DNA of 64,000 nucleotides, from positions 248,001 to 312,000 of the forward strand of contig NZ_QPMJ01000002.1 of assembly GCF_003369835.1 (NCBI RefSeq), written 5' to 3'. This DNA comes from Halorussus rarus (GTDB lineage Archaea; Halobacteriota; Halobacteria; Halobacteriales; Haladaptataceae). Below, piece by piece: positions 42,775 to 51,859 of the stretch. The position numbers were made by a program, and so were the translations under genes. The notes beneath the pieces were generated by a model. The model did no database searches, was not told where the DNA came from, and saw only the letters and a list, made by a program, of their open reading frames with translations. Each line of letters starts with the position of its first letter. Position 1 is the stretch's first letter.

Positions 42775-44473
42775 CTGTCGCCACTCCCTTCGAAACGGGG
42801 GCGTCGGCCCCGCGCATGACGGTCCTGAGCCGGTCGTTGTCGACCCGGCGGGTCCACTCGTAGAAGCGCTCACCGTCGGTTCGCTCCTCGGCATAGACCC
42901 CGAACAGTTCCTCGAGCGCCGGAATCACGGCGTCGGCCGGGACCGCGGTCTCGACCCAGTCGAGGAACGCGTTGTCGGTCCCGAGGCTCCCGCCGAGGCC
43001 GAAGTCCATGCCCTCGACCACCGCGTCGTCCTCGCCGTTGGTGCTGTCCGCCGCGTCCTCGACCTTGACCGTCTCGCCCCGGAAGCCGATGTCGGCGATC
43101 TGGGGCTGGGCGCACGAGGCCGAGCAGCCCGACATGTGCATCCGGACCACGTCGAGGTCCTCGGGGGTGTCGATGCGCTCGTCGAGCTCCCGGGCCCAGC
43201 GCTTGACGCGCTTCTTGGTCTCGATGATGCCGTAGTTGCAGAACTCGCTGCCGGTGCAACCGACCGCGCCCCGCGAGAAGGGGCCGGGGTCGGGCCGGTA
43301 GTCCGCGGCGAACGGTTCGTCGAGCAGGTCCGCGACGTTCTCCTCTGGGACGTGGGTGACCAGGAAGTTCTGGTCGGTCGCGAGCCTGACGGTCGTCTCG
43401 TCGGTCCCGTACTCGCGGGCGGCACGGGCCATCTCGGCGAACTCGTCGCCGCCCATCCGCCCGCCCACGACGTTGAATCCCACGTACTGTAGCCCGTCCT
43501 GCTTCTGGTCGTGGACGCCGACGTGGTCACCGGCGTACCCTTCGGTCAGGTCCCGACCCCGTGTCGGCAGGTCGACAGCGCACCGGTCGCGGACCGCCTC
43601 CTCGAAGGTGTCCGGTCCCAGCTGCTCGACCAGATACCGCATCCGACAGACGCCGCGGTTGTGGCGGTCGCCCAGCTCCTTGAACGCCTGGGCGACCGCC
43701 CGGCAGAACTCCACGGCGTCCTCGGGCGGGACGAACACGTCGAGCGGCGAGGCCATCCGCGGCCCGTCCGAGAGACCGCCGCCGACCCGGACGTGGAAGC
43801 CGTAGCAGTCGGTCCCGTCGACCGTCTTGCGGGCGGGGACGAGTCCCACGTCGTTGATCTGGGACTGGGCGCAGTCCCGGCGGCAGCCGGTGACGGTTAT
43901 CTTGAACTTCCGCGGGAGGTTGGCGTACTCGCGGTTGCCCGTGAAGAAGTCCGAGACCGCGTCGACCACGGGCTGGGCGTCGAAGCACTCGTGGTCGCTG
44001 ACGCCGGCGACCGGACAGCCCAGCACGTTCCGGGCCGAGTCGCCGCAGCCCTGGACGGTCGTCAGGCCGACCTCGTCGTAGCGGTTCCAGATGTCGGGGA
44101 CGTCCTCGATCTCGAGCCAGTGCATCTGGACGTCCTGCCGGGTGGTGACGTCGAGGAACGCGTCGCCCCACAGTTCGTTCTGGTCGGCGCCGCCGTACTC
44201 GTCGGGCGCGGTCGCGTACTCGTCGGCGACCTCGCCGACGATCTCGGCCTGCTCGGGCGTGAGCCGACCGCCGGGTACCTTGGTCCGCAGCATGAAGTAC
44301 CCGCGGTGGGTCCCGTGGGTGTACAGCCCGGCCCACTTGAGTCGCTCCCACTCGCCCTCGCCGGCCCGCGCCTCGATCTCGTCGAACGACAGCCCCTCCG
44401 CGGCGTACGTCTCGACGTCGTCGAGCACGTCGAGCGGATGCTTGCGCTGTTTCCACTGTTCGACCGTGTTCAT
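42767..44473 (-). CDS. Siroheme nitrite/sulfite reductase
   Basis: This 568-residue protein has two ferredoxin-like/siroheme repeats. It carries the cluster ligands C406, C412, C450 and C454 (C-x5-C and C-x3-C, in GCTGSEFC and SGCSASC) that bridge the 4Fe-4S centre and siroheme, and TGCRRDCAQ near 196. Six electrons reduce nitrite to ammonia or sulfite to sulfide. Motifs alone do not fix the substrate. Its neighbour is the FrhB-like protein, a plausible electron donor. ATG 44473 is chosen because the domain begins there. Confidence 0.93.
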   Translation of the reverse strand: MNTVEQWKQRKHPLDVLDDVETYAAEGLSFDEIEARAGEGEWERLKWAGLYTHGTHRGYFMLRTKVPGGRLTPEQAEIVGEVADEYATAPDEYGGADQNELWGDAFLDVTTRQDVQMHWLEIEDVPDIWNRYDEVGLTTVQGCGDSARNVLGCPVAGVSDHECFDAQPVVDAVSDFFTGNREYANLPRKFKITVTGCRRDCAQSQINDVGLVPARKTVDGTDCYGFHVRVGGGLSDGPRMASPLDVFVPPEDAVEFCRAVAQAFKELGDRHNRGVCRMRYLVEQLGPDTFEEAVRDRCAVDLPTRGRDLTEGYAGDHVGVHDQKQDGLQYVGFNVVGGRMGGDEFAEMARAAREYGTDETTVRLATDQNFLVTHVPEENVADLLDEPFAADYRPDPGPFSRGAVGCTGSEFCNYGIIETKKRVKRWARELDERIDTPEDLDVVRMHMSGCSASCAQPQIADIGFRGETVKVEDAADSTNGEDDAVVEGMDFGLGGSLGTDNAFLDWVETAVPADAVIPALEELFGVYAEERTDGERFYEWTRRVDNDRLRTVMRGADAPVSKGVATDD

Positions 44474-44744
44474 AGTGGTCCTCTCCCCTCCGCCCTCCAC
44501 TGACAGGTGTTACCACGTGTCGAAAGCATTCGTCGAATCCCACGCGCGCCACCGACCATTAAGGTCGCGTTTCGGCGAGTACTGGCGCGGCCCCGAAACA
44601 GCGGATGCATTTGCTGGTACCTCGCACGCCGGCGTCGAGCGACCGCCCGACTGAAACGGGACGTCGAAGCATCCGTCGGAGGTTCCAGCCAGAATCGCCG
44701 CGACCCTCGTCCAGGGTCCCACCCGGTGACGGACCGACCCGGCG

Positions 44745-45614
44745 TCAGACCTCGACGTCCATCCCGTCGCGCCCGAACTCGATGCCGAGGTCGGCGTACT
44801 CCGCGGCGACGTCGGCGTACTCGTCGGGGCGGCGCCGGTAGATCTCCTCGATCTCGGTCAGGACGGTCCGGTCGGGGCCGACGGTCCGGACCTGCTCGAG
44901 GGTCTGGTCGAAGGTGGTCTGGTGCTCGCTCTCCTCGGCCCACAGCTCCTCGCTCAGGATGGGGTCGCCCGTCGGCGTCTCGCGGAACATCCCGCACTCC
45001 TTGACCCAGAGGTCGAGGTCGTGGGGCACCTTCTCCAGGTCGAGGAACGTCGTCTCGTCGGGGAAGACGAGCGCCGAGGACTCGCCGTCGCGGAAGAGGT
45101 AGCCCATCGCGGCGTCCTCGGGGCCGCCGGGGTCGAGGGGCGCGCCGATGCCAGTCACCTCGATTCCGTCGCCGAGCGTCATCGTCTCGCCGTCGCCGAT
45201 GAACTCGAACTGGGCGTACCCCCGGTCGTCGTACTGGGCCTCGATGTCGAGCGACTCGGCGATGCGGTCGTAGGTGGTCTCGCTCATCACCACGGTCGCG
45301 GGGTCCTCGTTGTCCCAGTTCTCCAGCGGGAACTGCGGCCGGCCGATGGCCTGGACGACCCGGAGGCCGCCGACGTGGTCCATGTGGTGGTGCGAGACGA
45401 AGATGTACTCGACGTCCGCGACGTCCTCGCGGTTCAGCATCGCCCAGATGGACTCGGGCGCGTCGACCACGGCGTCGGCGTCGCGGACGAGCGTGGAGTT
45501 GCCGTACCTCGCGTGGGGGATGCCCTCCTCGCGGGCGGGGTCGCAGACCCGGCAGTCGCAGGTCGGCATCGGCGTCTGGGAGTCGCCGCCCGACCCCAGG
45601 AGCGTGATGTTCAT
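44745..45614 (-). CDS. MBL-fold hydrolase of the PhnP/GntR-type
   Basis: This 289-residue protein starts MNITLLGSGGDSQTPMPTCDCRVCD, with a Cys cluster (CDCRVC) like the zinc-binding loop of PhnP-type phosphodiesterases. The metal motif FVSHHHMDHVGG is at about residue 92, and ALVFPDETTF near 195 carries the bridging Asp. The C-terminal region holds AEESEHQTTFDQTLEQV. Substrate is likely a cyclic nucleotide or phosphonate-like ester, but this is not readable. ATG 45614 matches the domain start. Confidence 0.87.
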   Translation of the reverse strand: MNITLLGSGGDSQTPMPTCDCRVCDPAREEGIPHARYGNSTLVRDADAVVDAPESIWAMLNREDVADVEYIFVSHHHMDHVGGLRVVQAIGRPQFPLENWDNEDPATVVMSETTYDRIAESLDIEAQYDDRGYAQFEFIGDGETMTLGDGIEVTGIGAPLDPGGPEDAAMGYLFRDGESSALVFPDETTFLDLEKVPHDLDLWVKECGMFRETPTGDPILSEELWAEESEHQTTFDQTLEQVRTVGPDRTVLTEIEEIYRRRPDEYADVAAEYADLGIEFGRDGMDVEV

Positions 45615-45696
45615 GGAGTCGGTACCCGACGCGCGGAGAAAGGTCCAATGGCTGGGCTGCGAGCCCCGACAATCGGAGCGAGATTCGTGCAAGGCA

Positions 45697-46326
45697 CTAC
45701 TGTTCCGCGAACAGCTGACTCCGCAACTTCTCGGCGGTCCCGGTGAACCGGACCTGCCCGATCACCGCCGCCACGACCGCGCCCAGCGAGTTGTACGTCA
45801 GGTCCAGTACGGTGTCGTCGAGGCCGTGCTGGGCCAGCGGCATCGTGAGTCCCGTCGACGCCGACACGACGTCGAGGGCGAACTCGAACAGCTCCCAGAC
45901 CACCCCGAACGCCAGGACGAGCACCAGGATGAAGACGAACCCGTACCGGTGGGGAAGGTTGATGCGGTCGGTGTGGAGGTCCACCGCGCGGACGGAGACG
46001 TAGCCGGCGCCCGCGACCAGCGAGGCCGACAGCGAGTGGGTCAGGTGGTCCCACCAGTCGAGGTGGGAGTACAGTCCCGCCGACCCCAGCGTGTGGAACA
46101 GGACGGCCGACGTGATCCAGAGGCCGAGCCACGGGTCCAGCGGGAGCTCGTAGTTGCGCTCGAGCAATGCCGGCAGGAGCGTGATCAGGAACGCGATGGT
46201 GCCGTTGACGATGGCCTTCGGCTGGCCCGCGACCGCGCCGTAGCCGACGACGCCGAGCAGCACCGCCTGCATCACCCGCATCAGCCGGCGCTGGTTCGCC
46301 ATCGAGGGGCGCGGGAGCGGGCTCAT
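45697..46326 (-). CDS. YjdF-like (DUF2238) membrane protein
   Basis: This 209-residue protein has five or six helices and the YjdF pattern: a hydrophobic N-terminal pair, GLYSHLDWWDHLTHSLSASLVAGAGYV (about 85-112; the WDxLTHxxS element) and FGVVWELFEFALDVVS (about 138-153; the VWELxE element). Function is unknown. It starts inside the stop of the next upstream gene (4-base overlap with 46323-46943), forming a pair of coupled membrane genes. Confidence 0.78.
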   Translation of the reverse strand: MSPLPRPSMANQRRLMRVMQAVLLGVVGYGAVAGQPKAIVNGTIAFLITLLPALLERNYELPLDPWLGLWITSAVLFHTLGSAGLYSHLDWWDHLTHSLSASLVAGAGYVSVRAVDLHTDRINLPHRYGFVFILVLVLAFGVVWELFEFALDVVSASTGLTMPLAQHGLDDTVLDLTYNSLGAVVAAVIGQVRFTGTAEKLRSQLFAEQ

Positions 46327-46943
46327 CGGCCCACCAGGTCCTCGATGGCCCGCCAGAGCTCGCGGTCCCGGCGCGTGAAGTAGACGTCGAACAGCACGCC
46401 CGCCGCGAACCCGGCGAGGGTCACCCAGACGAACTCGTTCATCAGGGCGTCGTTGGTCGAGAGCATCGAGGTGCCCAGCAGGCGGTCGGCGTTCCACCGA
46501 ACGATGGTCCAGGCCGCGGCCGACGCCATCGTCGTCAGCACGACGAGGAGCACCGCGAACAAGCGGGTGACCTCGAGTTTTGTGAACATGTCGAGTTCGA
46601 CCGTGACGAGCAGCGCGACCCCGGCGACCGAGAGGTAGTAGGTGAACGTGCCGAGGTCGCCCGCCAGCAGCGCGGTCCCGAGCATCGGGGCCACCACGAG
46701 CGCCAGCAGCTCCCACGGGAGCATCACGCGCCACTCCCGGTACGCGACGGGCGGCACGAGGACGATGAGGCCCGCGGCGGCGACGAACGCCAGCCAGAGC
46801 ACGTCGAGATCGAGCGCGCTCTCCGCGAGCACGAGCGCGAGCACGCCGACCACCAGCCACGACGCGAGCGCGTTCGTCCGGCCGTCCCGGAACAGGCGTT
46901 CGACCGCACTGCCGGACTCGACCCGGCGGTCGCTTCGGGTCAT
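46323..46943 (-). CDS. Membrane protein coupled to the YjdF-like gene
   Basis: This 206-residue protein has six hydrophobic segments (among them LASWLVVGVLALVLAESAL, WLAFVAAAGLIVLVPPVAY and WVTLAGFAAGVLFDVYF). A basic N terminus of 25 residues precedes the first. No catalytic motif is visible. Overlap of the stop with the next gene's start and the four-base gap to Elp3 point to one transcript of Elp3 and two membrane genes. Function is unknown. Confidence 0.77.
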   Translation of the reverse strand: MTRSDRRVESGSAVERLFRDGRTNALASWLVVGVLALVLAESALDLDVLWLAFVAAAGLIVLVPPVAYREWRVMLPWELLALVVAPMLGTALLAGDLGTFTYYLSVAGVALLVTVELDMFTKLEVTRLFAVLLVVLTTMASAAAWTIVRWNADRLLGTSMLSTNDALMNEFVWVTLAGFAAGVLFDVYFTRRDRELWRAIEDLVGR

Positions 46944-46947
46944 CGCG

Positions 46948-48603
46948 TCACAGTCGCTTCGAGACGTACGGGCCGTCCTGGTGGTAGCCCAGCTTCTCCC
47001 GGTAGTACTCCCGGGCGCCGATGCCGGAGATGACGCTGACCTTGTCGTAGCCCGCGTCTGCCGCCATCTCCTCGGCCTTCCGGAGGAGCTTCCGACCGTA
47101 GCCCTTGTGCTGCCAGTCGTGGCTCTCGTCTCCCACTTCGACCATCGGACCGTACACGTGGAGCTCGCGGACCAGCGCGGCGTCTTCGAGCTCCCGGCGG
47201 ACCGGGTTGCCGGGGAAGCGCAGGCGACAGAAGCCGATCAGGAGGTCCTTGTCGGGGTCCTCGTAACTGATGAAGTGCTCGGTGCCGCCCGCGGCCTCGT
47301 ACGTCGTGACGTCGAGCTCGACGGTTTCGGGGTTCTCGTCGTTCATCCCGACCTCGCGGCACCGGATGCAGTCGCAGGTCCAGCCGTGGTCCTCCATCTT
47401 CTGGCGGGCGAGCTGGCGGAGGTTCGACTTCCAGACGCCGGCGTCGATGAAGTCGGCGGGGATGTCGCGCTGGACGCGCTGGAGCCGGGTGTACTTCGGG
47501 ATCATCGACTTGATCTCGGCGACGAGTTCGGCCGCCTCCTCGTTCTGGAGCGGTTCGTACTCGTCGCGGTGCCACCAGTCGTAGGTCGCGGTCCCGCGGA
47601 CAACCAACGTCGGGTAGATCTTGAGGTAGTCGGGCTTCCACTTCTCGTCCTCGAACAGCCGCCGGAAGTCCTCCAGGCACATCTCCCGGGACATGCCGGG
47701 CTGGCCGGGCATCATGTGGAAGCCGACCTTGAACGCGGCGTCGCGCAGGCGCCGATTCGCGTCGATGGACGCCTGCACGCCGTGGCCGCGGTGCATCTCG
47801 CGGTTGATGCGCTCGTAGGTGGTCTGGACGCCGACCTCGACCTTCGTGCCGCCGAGGTCGAGCATCCGGTCGATCTGCTCGGGATCGCACCAGTCGGGCT
47901 TGGTCTCGAAGGTGGTGCCGATGTTCCGGATGTCGTTGGTCTCGTTCTCGGCGATGACGTCCTCGAGGTAGCGGAACTCCACGTTCTCGGGGTCCTCCGC
48001 GAAGCTCTCGCCCTCCGCGGGTTCGGGCTCCTTCCCGGTGTCGTAGTCGTTCATCGCCTCCAGCGCGCGCTTGACGAACCACTCCTGGTAGTCGTGGCTC
48101 CGGGCGGTCATCGTCCCGCCCATCAGGATGAGCTCGACCTTGTCGACGGGGTGGCCGATCTCCCGGAGCTGTTCGAGGCGGAGCGTGACCTGGCCGTAGG
48201 GGTCGTAGTCGTTCTGGACGCCGCGGGCGGCGGCGGGCTCGTGGCCCGTGTAGCTCTGCGAAGAGGAGAACTCGGAGCCCGGCCCGCCCGGACAGTAGAG
48301 GCACTTGCCGTGCGGGCACTGGTGGGGGCTGGTCATGATGGCGACCGGCGAGACGCCCGAGGCGGTCCGGACCGGCTTGCGCTGGAGCACCTCCTGGAGG
48401 TCCTCCCGGCGATCCTCGGGGGCGTGGTCGAGCAGTTCCGAGTTCTTGGGGACCTTCGGGGAGGAGTGCTCCGAGCAGACCTCGAGCTTCTCGCTCTCGA
48501 GGTCGTCGCGCTCGACCTCCCCGTCGAGGATGCGCTCGACGAGCTCCTCGCAGACCCGCTCGAACGCCTCGGTCTCGGTGGCGTCCGGCGTCTCGGTACT
48601 CAT
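46948..48603 (-). CDS. elp3: tRNA uridine-34 carboxymethylation enzyme Elp3
   Basis: This 551-residue protein has a radical SAM domain with CPHGKCLYCPGG (C-x4-C-x2-C, about residue 97-108), KVEVGVQTTYERIN, GFHMMPGQPGMSREM and a C-terminal GNAT domain (LRFPGNPVRRE and HDWQHKGYGRKLLRKAEEM). Archaeal Elp3 acts alone on wobble uridine of tRNAs using acetyl-CoA and SAM. The N-terminal 60 residues are helical and acidic. The length matches the family. Two membrane genes follow on the same strand. Confidence 0.96.
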   Translation of the reverse strand: MSTETPDATETEAFERVCEELVERILDGEVERDDLESEKLEVCSEHSSPKVPKNSELLDHAPEDRREDLQEVLQRKPVRTASGVSPVAIMTSPHQCPHGKCLYCPGGPGSEFSSSQSYTGHEPAAARGVQNDYDPYGQVTLRLEQLREIGHPVDKVELILMGGTMTARSHDYQEWFVKRALEAMNDYDTGKEPEPAEGESFAEDPENVEFRYLEDVIAENETNDIRNIGTTFETKPDWCDPEQIDRMLDLGGTKVEVGVQTTYERINREMHRGHGVQASIDANRRLRDAAFKVGFHMMPGQPGMSREMCLEDFRRLFEDEKWKPDYLKIYPTLVVRGTATYDWWHRDEYEPLQNEEAAELVAEIKSMIPKYTRLQRVQRDIPADFIDAGVWKSNLRQLARQKMEDHGWTCDCIRCREVGMNDENPETVELDVTTYEAAGGTEHFISYEDPDKDLLIGFCRLRFPGNPVRRELEDAALVRELHVYGPMVEVGDESHDWQHKGYGRKLLRKAEEMAADAGYDKVSVISGIGAREYYREKLGYHQDGPYVSKRL

Positions 48604-48662
48604 TACGTGCTATTTGGTCGGGTCGGCGGGATAAGGGTGTCGTCTACGGGTACGGGACGGAA

Positions 48663-49301
48663 TCACGACGCCGCCGACCCCGGCTCCGCGCGGAACTCCC
48701 CGCCCGTCTGCCACCAGAACACCCCGACGACCAGCGCGGCGATTATCAGGAACGCGCCGACCGACTGCGGCCAGTCGTGGGCGTCCAGGTAGACCCGGTT
48801 GGGCACCATCACGACCGGAATCGCGAGTGTCGGCCAGAATCGGCGGTCGACCAGCGTCAGGTAGAGCGTCGGCATCAGCGCCATGGTGACGTGGCCCGAG
48901 AAGTTCCAGAACGGCGAGAGCGCGACGTAGGGAATCGTCGCGACGACGAGCGCCTGGAGGTAGCCCGGAACCAGCGCGCCCCAGTCGTAGCGGCGCCACA
49001 CCAGCCACGTCGTCGCGGCGGTGAAGAGGACGCCGCCCGCGACCAGCGCGTCCACCTGCCACGCGTTGCCCTTGGTGACCTGATAGAGACCCTGGCCCGT
49101 GACGAGGACGTACGCCAGGGTCGGGACGAGCGAGAGGACGCCGGCACCGAGGAACGCGGCGAACCGCCGCCACAGCGCCGACCGGTCGGCGTCCTGGAGC
49201 GCCCACTCGTGGTGTATGGTGACGAGTGCCCCGACGCCGACCATCACGGCGGGGTGGAAGACGTAGGGGTAGAGCTCCATCGCCGTATCGAGCGCGTCCA
49301 T
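48663..49301 (-). CDS. PAP2-like membrane phosphatase
   Basis: This 212-residue protein has six helices and short versions of the PAP2 motifs: NFSGHVTMALMP (SGH) and NRVYLDAHDWPQ (R-x5-H). These are the catalytic elements of membrane phosphatases that act on lipid phosphates. The first PAP2 motif (K-x6-RP) is not obvious, so it may be inactive. ATG 49301 is chosen since the first helix begins right after it; an upstream ATG 49358 adds 19 residues. Confidence 0.68.
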   Translation of the reverse strand: MDALDTAMELYPYVFHPAVMVGVGALVTIHHEWALQDADRSALWRRFAAFLGAGVLSLVPTLAYVLVTGQGLYQVTKGNAWQVDALVAGGVLFTAATTWLVWRRYDWGALVPGYLQALVVATIPYVALSPFWNFSGHVTMALMPTLYLTLVDRRFWPTLAIPVVMVPNRVYLDAHDWPQSVGAFLIIAALVVGVFWWQTGGEFRAEPGSAAS

Positions 49302-49424
49302 GCGTGGGGCTACGGTCCCGGGCCGGAAAACCGCGGTGGCGACGGCGTCCGGGGTCACCGACGCCGTCGACCGTCGATGGCCCTGCTCCTCGTCCGGGGG
49401 CGACCGCTCCGGGCCCTGAGAAAT

Positions 49425-49434
49425 CTATTTATCG
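49425..49434 (+). promoter_or_regulatory. TATA element of the 44-residue membrane protein gene
   Basis: CTATTTATCG lies about 26 bases before the ATG at 49456, the spacing of a leaderless haloarchaeal promoter. It stands out as AT-rich between GC-rich flanks. Confidence 0.55.
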
Positions 49435-49455
49435 AAGCGTCACAAAATGTAAGAT

Positions 49456-49590
49456 ATGAGTAACGACCACGTCACCAAGCCGGACCCGTCGGCGTTCGAC
49501 GACATGCACCTGCTCTGGAAAGTGTTCTGGGTATTCGCCGGCGCGCTTCTGATTCTCTTCTGGGCGGCCGTACTGCTTGGCGGCCTGTGA
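49456..49590 (+). CDS. 44-residue single-pass membrane protein
   Basis: The frame from ATG 49456 encodes a charged head (MSNDHVTKPDPSAFDDMHLL) followed by one hydrophobic helix (about 20-40, VFWVFAGALLILFWAAVLL). An AT-rich TATA element supports transcription. It may be a small integral protein of a respiratory or transport complex; such proteins are frequent but the sequence does not identify it. It lies alone between a phosphatase and a DHH/OB protein. Confidence 0.6.
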   Translation: MSNDHVTKPDPSAFDDMHLLWKVFWVFAGALLILFWAAVLLGGL

Positions 49591-49648
49591 GGGAGCCGTC
49601 ACCGAATAAGTGGACTGCGAAGAAGAACCGACTGCGGTCGTCTCCGTC

Positions 49649-51805
49649 CTACAACTGCTCGCTGACCGCCGCGACCACGGCGTCGAGCGCCGCGTCGCGC
49701 TCGCCCGCGAGGAACTCGACGGCGCCGTCGCGGGTGCCCGTGGCCGAGATGCCCGCCTCCGGTGCCGCCTCGGCGGCGGCCGCCGCGACGTCGCGGGCGT
49801 TGACCCGGCCGTCGCTCCGGATGTGGATCTCGTCCTCGTCGACGCCGAGGGTGACGTGGTCGTCGCCCGGCGCGCCCGCGGCGCCGAGCTTCTGGCGGTG
49901 GATGGCGTCGAGCAGGAGCGCGGTCGGCGGGAAGTCGAACCGGTGGGTGAACGCCTCGGTGTCGAGGACGGTGAACGAGACGTCGTTCTCGCCCCGGATC
50001 GAGAGGTTCGGCTCGACGGTGTCGAGTTCGGTCTGGAGCTTCTCGCGGAACTGCTCGCCGACGTGCTCGGCGAGGTCGCGCTTCTCGTGCTCGAACAGCA
50101 GGTCGGTGATGAGCTCGCGCTTGTCCTCGTAGGACTGGTAGTACGCCTCAAGCGCGACCGCCTCGCGGAGCGCGGTGACGTGGTCCTCGTCGTAGTCGGC
50201 CTCGGCGGCGAGGTCGACGTACGCCTCGGGGGCGTCCTCCCAGTAGCTGACCGCCGGGAGGTGGGCGACGTCGTCGCGGGCGTCGGTGTTGACGTGGGCC
50301 GCGACGTTCGCGCCGAGGACGCCCGCGGTCAGGTCGGCCGCGTCGGCGTCTTCGAGGTAGGGGTTGACCGCCACGCCGGCGAGGTCGGCCACGCCCTCGT
50401 CGGGGTACGTCGCGTCGACGACGACCCGCGGGGCGTCGTAGATGTCCAGCAGCTCGAACCCGTCGGCGGACTCGGCGGTGCTACCGGCCGCGACGACGAC
50501 GAACAGCGGGAGCTTCTCGTCGTGGCGCTCCCTGTTGTCGAGCATCGTCGTCACGTCCTTGGTCGCGTCGGCCATGTCGTAGTCACCGCCCTCGAGCGGC
50601 CGGCGGTCGAAGAAGTGGTACTCGGCGTCGCTCTTGGCGTGCTCGTCGCGGACCAGCGGCAGGACCGCGCGCTCGATGGCCGCGCCGGCGACGTAGCCCT
50701 CGGCGGTGGCGTTGTGCCGGACGATGACCGGCCGGGACTCCATGACCGCGCGCCGGACGGTCTCGGCGGCGTCCCGGATGCGGTCGTGGACCGCGGCGAC
50801 AGACTCGTGGTCGGCCAGCAGCTCGACGTCGTCGGGACGGGCCTCGGCGCGGAGCGCGTCCTCCAGTCGGGTCTCGACGGTCTCGCGGTCCTCACCGGTC
50901 AGCTTCTCCAGCTCCTCGGTCTCGACCTGGAGCTCGTTGTGCCGGAGCTCGACCTCGCCGTCGAGCCGGACGTGATCGCCGGTCTCGACCTCGGGGTAGG
51001 CCCGGACGCCGGCCTCGACGAACGCGGCGCAGTCGACCGTCGCGGTCTCGTCGCGGACCTCGAACACGGTCGGGCCGCTGGTCTGGCGCGCGCCGACGAC
51101 CTCGCCCTCGATGCGGACGTCCTCGCCCACGCGGTCGCTCAGACTCTGGATCTCGACGCGGACGGGGTCGGAGTCGGCGTCGCTGGCTTCGGACTCCGCG
51201 GCCGATTCGGCGTCGGTCGTCGAGCCCGTTCCGGTCGCCGAGTCGGATGCGGATGCGGAGCTTGACCCCGCTTCGGACTGCTGCGCGCTCGCAGATTCCG
51301 ACTCTTGCTCGGCGGACGACTCGGACGCCGACTCGCTCGCGCGGTCGACCGTTCCCGCCCCGGCGCCGTCGGTGGTCGCCTGCTGGTCGTCGCTCTCGTC
51401 GCCCTCGTCGCCGTCGTCGAACTCCTCGGGGAGGACGGCACCCCGCTCGGGGTCGTCGACCAGCTTGCCGCGGAACTCGCGCTCGGACTGGCGGATCGAC
51501 CAGCCGAGGTCGACGTTGCCGTTGTCGCGGACGCCGGTGACCTCGACGAACACCTCGTCGCCCTGGTCCCAGTCGAGCGAGTCGAGCCGCCGGTCGAGCT
51601 CGCTCTTGTGGAGCAGCCCGGTCACCCGGTCGCCGATGTTGACGAAGACGCCGAACTCGGCGAAGCCGTCGACCGTTCCCCTGTAGTACCGTCCCGACGT
51701 CAGTTGATTCGGATTGTTGCCTGTGAACTCGAAGAGGACGTCCTGCTCGTGGCTCTGGCAGATGGCGCCGTCGGCAGGAGTCCCGCAGATGATACACGAA
51801 CCCAT
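49649..51805 (-). CDS. S1/OB-fold protein with RecJ/DHH-like domain (degenerate)
   Basis: This 718-residue protein has a zinc knuckle (CIICGTPADGAIC, residues 5-16), an S1 domain (GRYYRGTVDGFAEFGVFVNI, 38-100), a long Ser/Glu/Ala-rich linker (about 130-213), an OB-fold (VRIEGEVVGARQTSGPTVFEV, 230-300) and a RecJ/DHH-like C-terminal part (about 355-718). In the latter the usual Asp/His acid motif reads VRHNATAEGY (362-371), so the nuclease centre looks lost or altered. It probably binds single-stranded nucleic acid. Confidence 0.83.
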   Translation of the reverse strand: MGSCIICGTPADGAICQSHEQDVLFEFTGNNPNQLTSGRYYRGTVDGFAEFGVFVNIGDRVTGLLHKSELDRRLDSLDWDQGDEVFVEVTGVRDNGNVDLGWSIRQSEREFRGKLVDDPERGAVLPEEFDDGDEGDESDDQQATTDGAGAGTVDRASESASESSAEQESESASAQQSEAGSSSASASDSATGTGSTTDAESAAESEASDADSDPVRVEIQSLSDRVGEDVRIEGEVVGARQTSGPTVFEVRDETATVDCAAFVEAGVRAYPEVETGDHVRLDGEVELRHNELQVETEELEKLTGEDRETVETRLEDALRAEARPDDVELLADHESVAAVHDRIRDAAETVRRAVMESRPVIVRHNATAEGYVAGAAIERAVLPLVRDEHAKSDAEYHFFDRRPLEGGDYDMADATKDVTTMLDNRERHDEKLPLFVVVAAGSTAESADGFELLDIYDAPRVVVDATYPDEGVADLAGVAVNPYLEDADAADLTAGVLGANVAAHVNTDARDDVAHLPAVSYWEDAPEAYVDLAAEADYDEDHVTALREAVALEAYYQSYEDKRELITDLLFEHEKRDLAEHVGEQFREKLQTELDTVEPNLSIRGENDVSFTVLDTEAFTHRFDFPPTALLLDAIHRQKLGAAGAPGDDHVTLGVDEDEIHIRSDGRVNARDVAAAAAEAAPEAGISATGTRDGAVEFLAGERDAALDAVVAAVSEQL

Positions 51806-51859
51806 CTTATACGCGAGCAAAATAGCCCCGGCCTAAAACTGTTGTCGAAACTGACCCGG

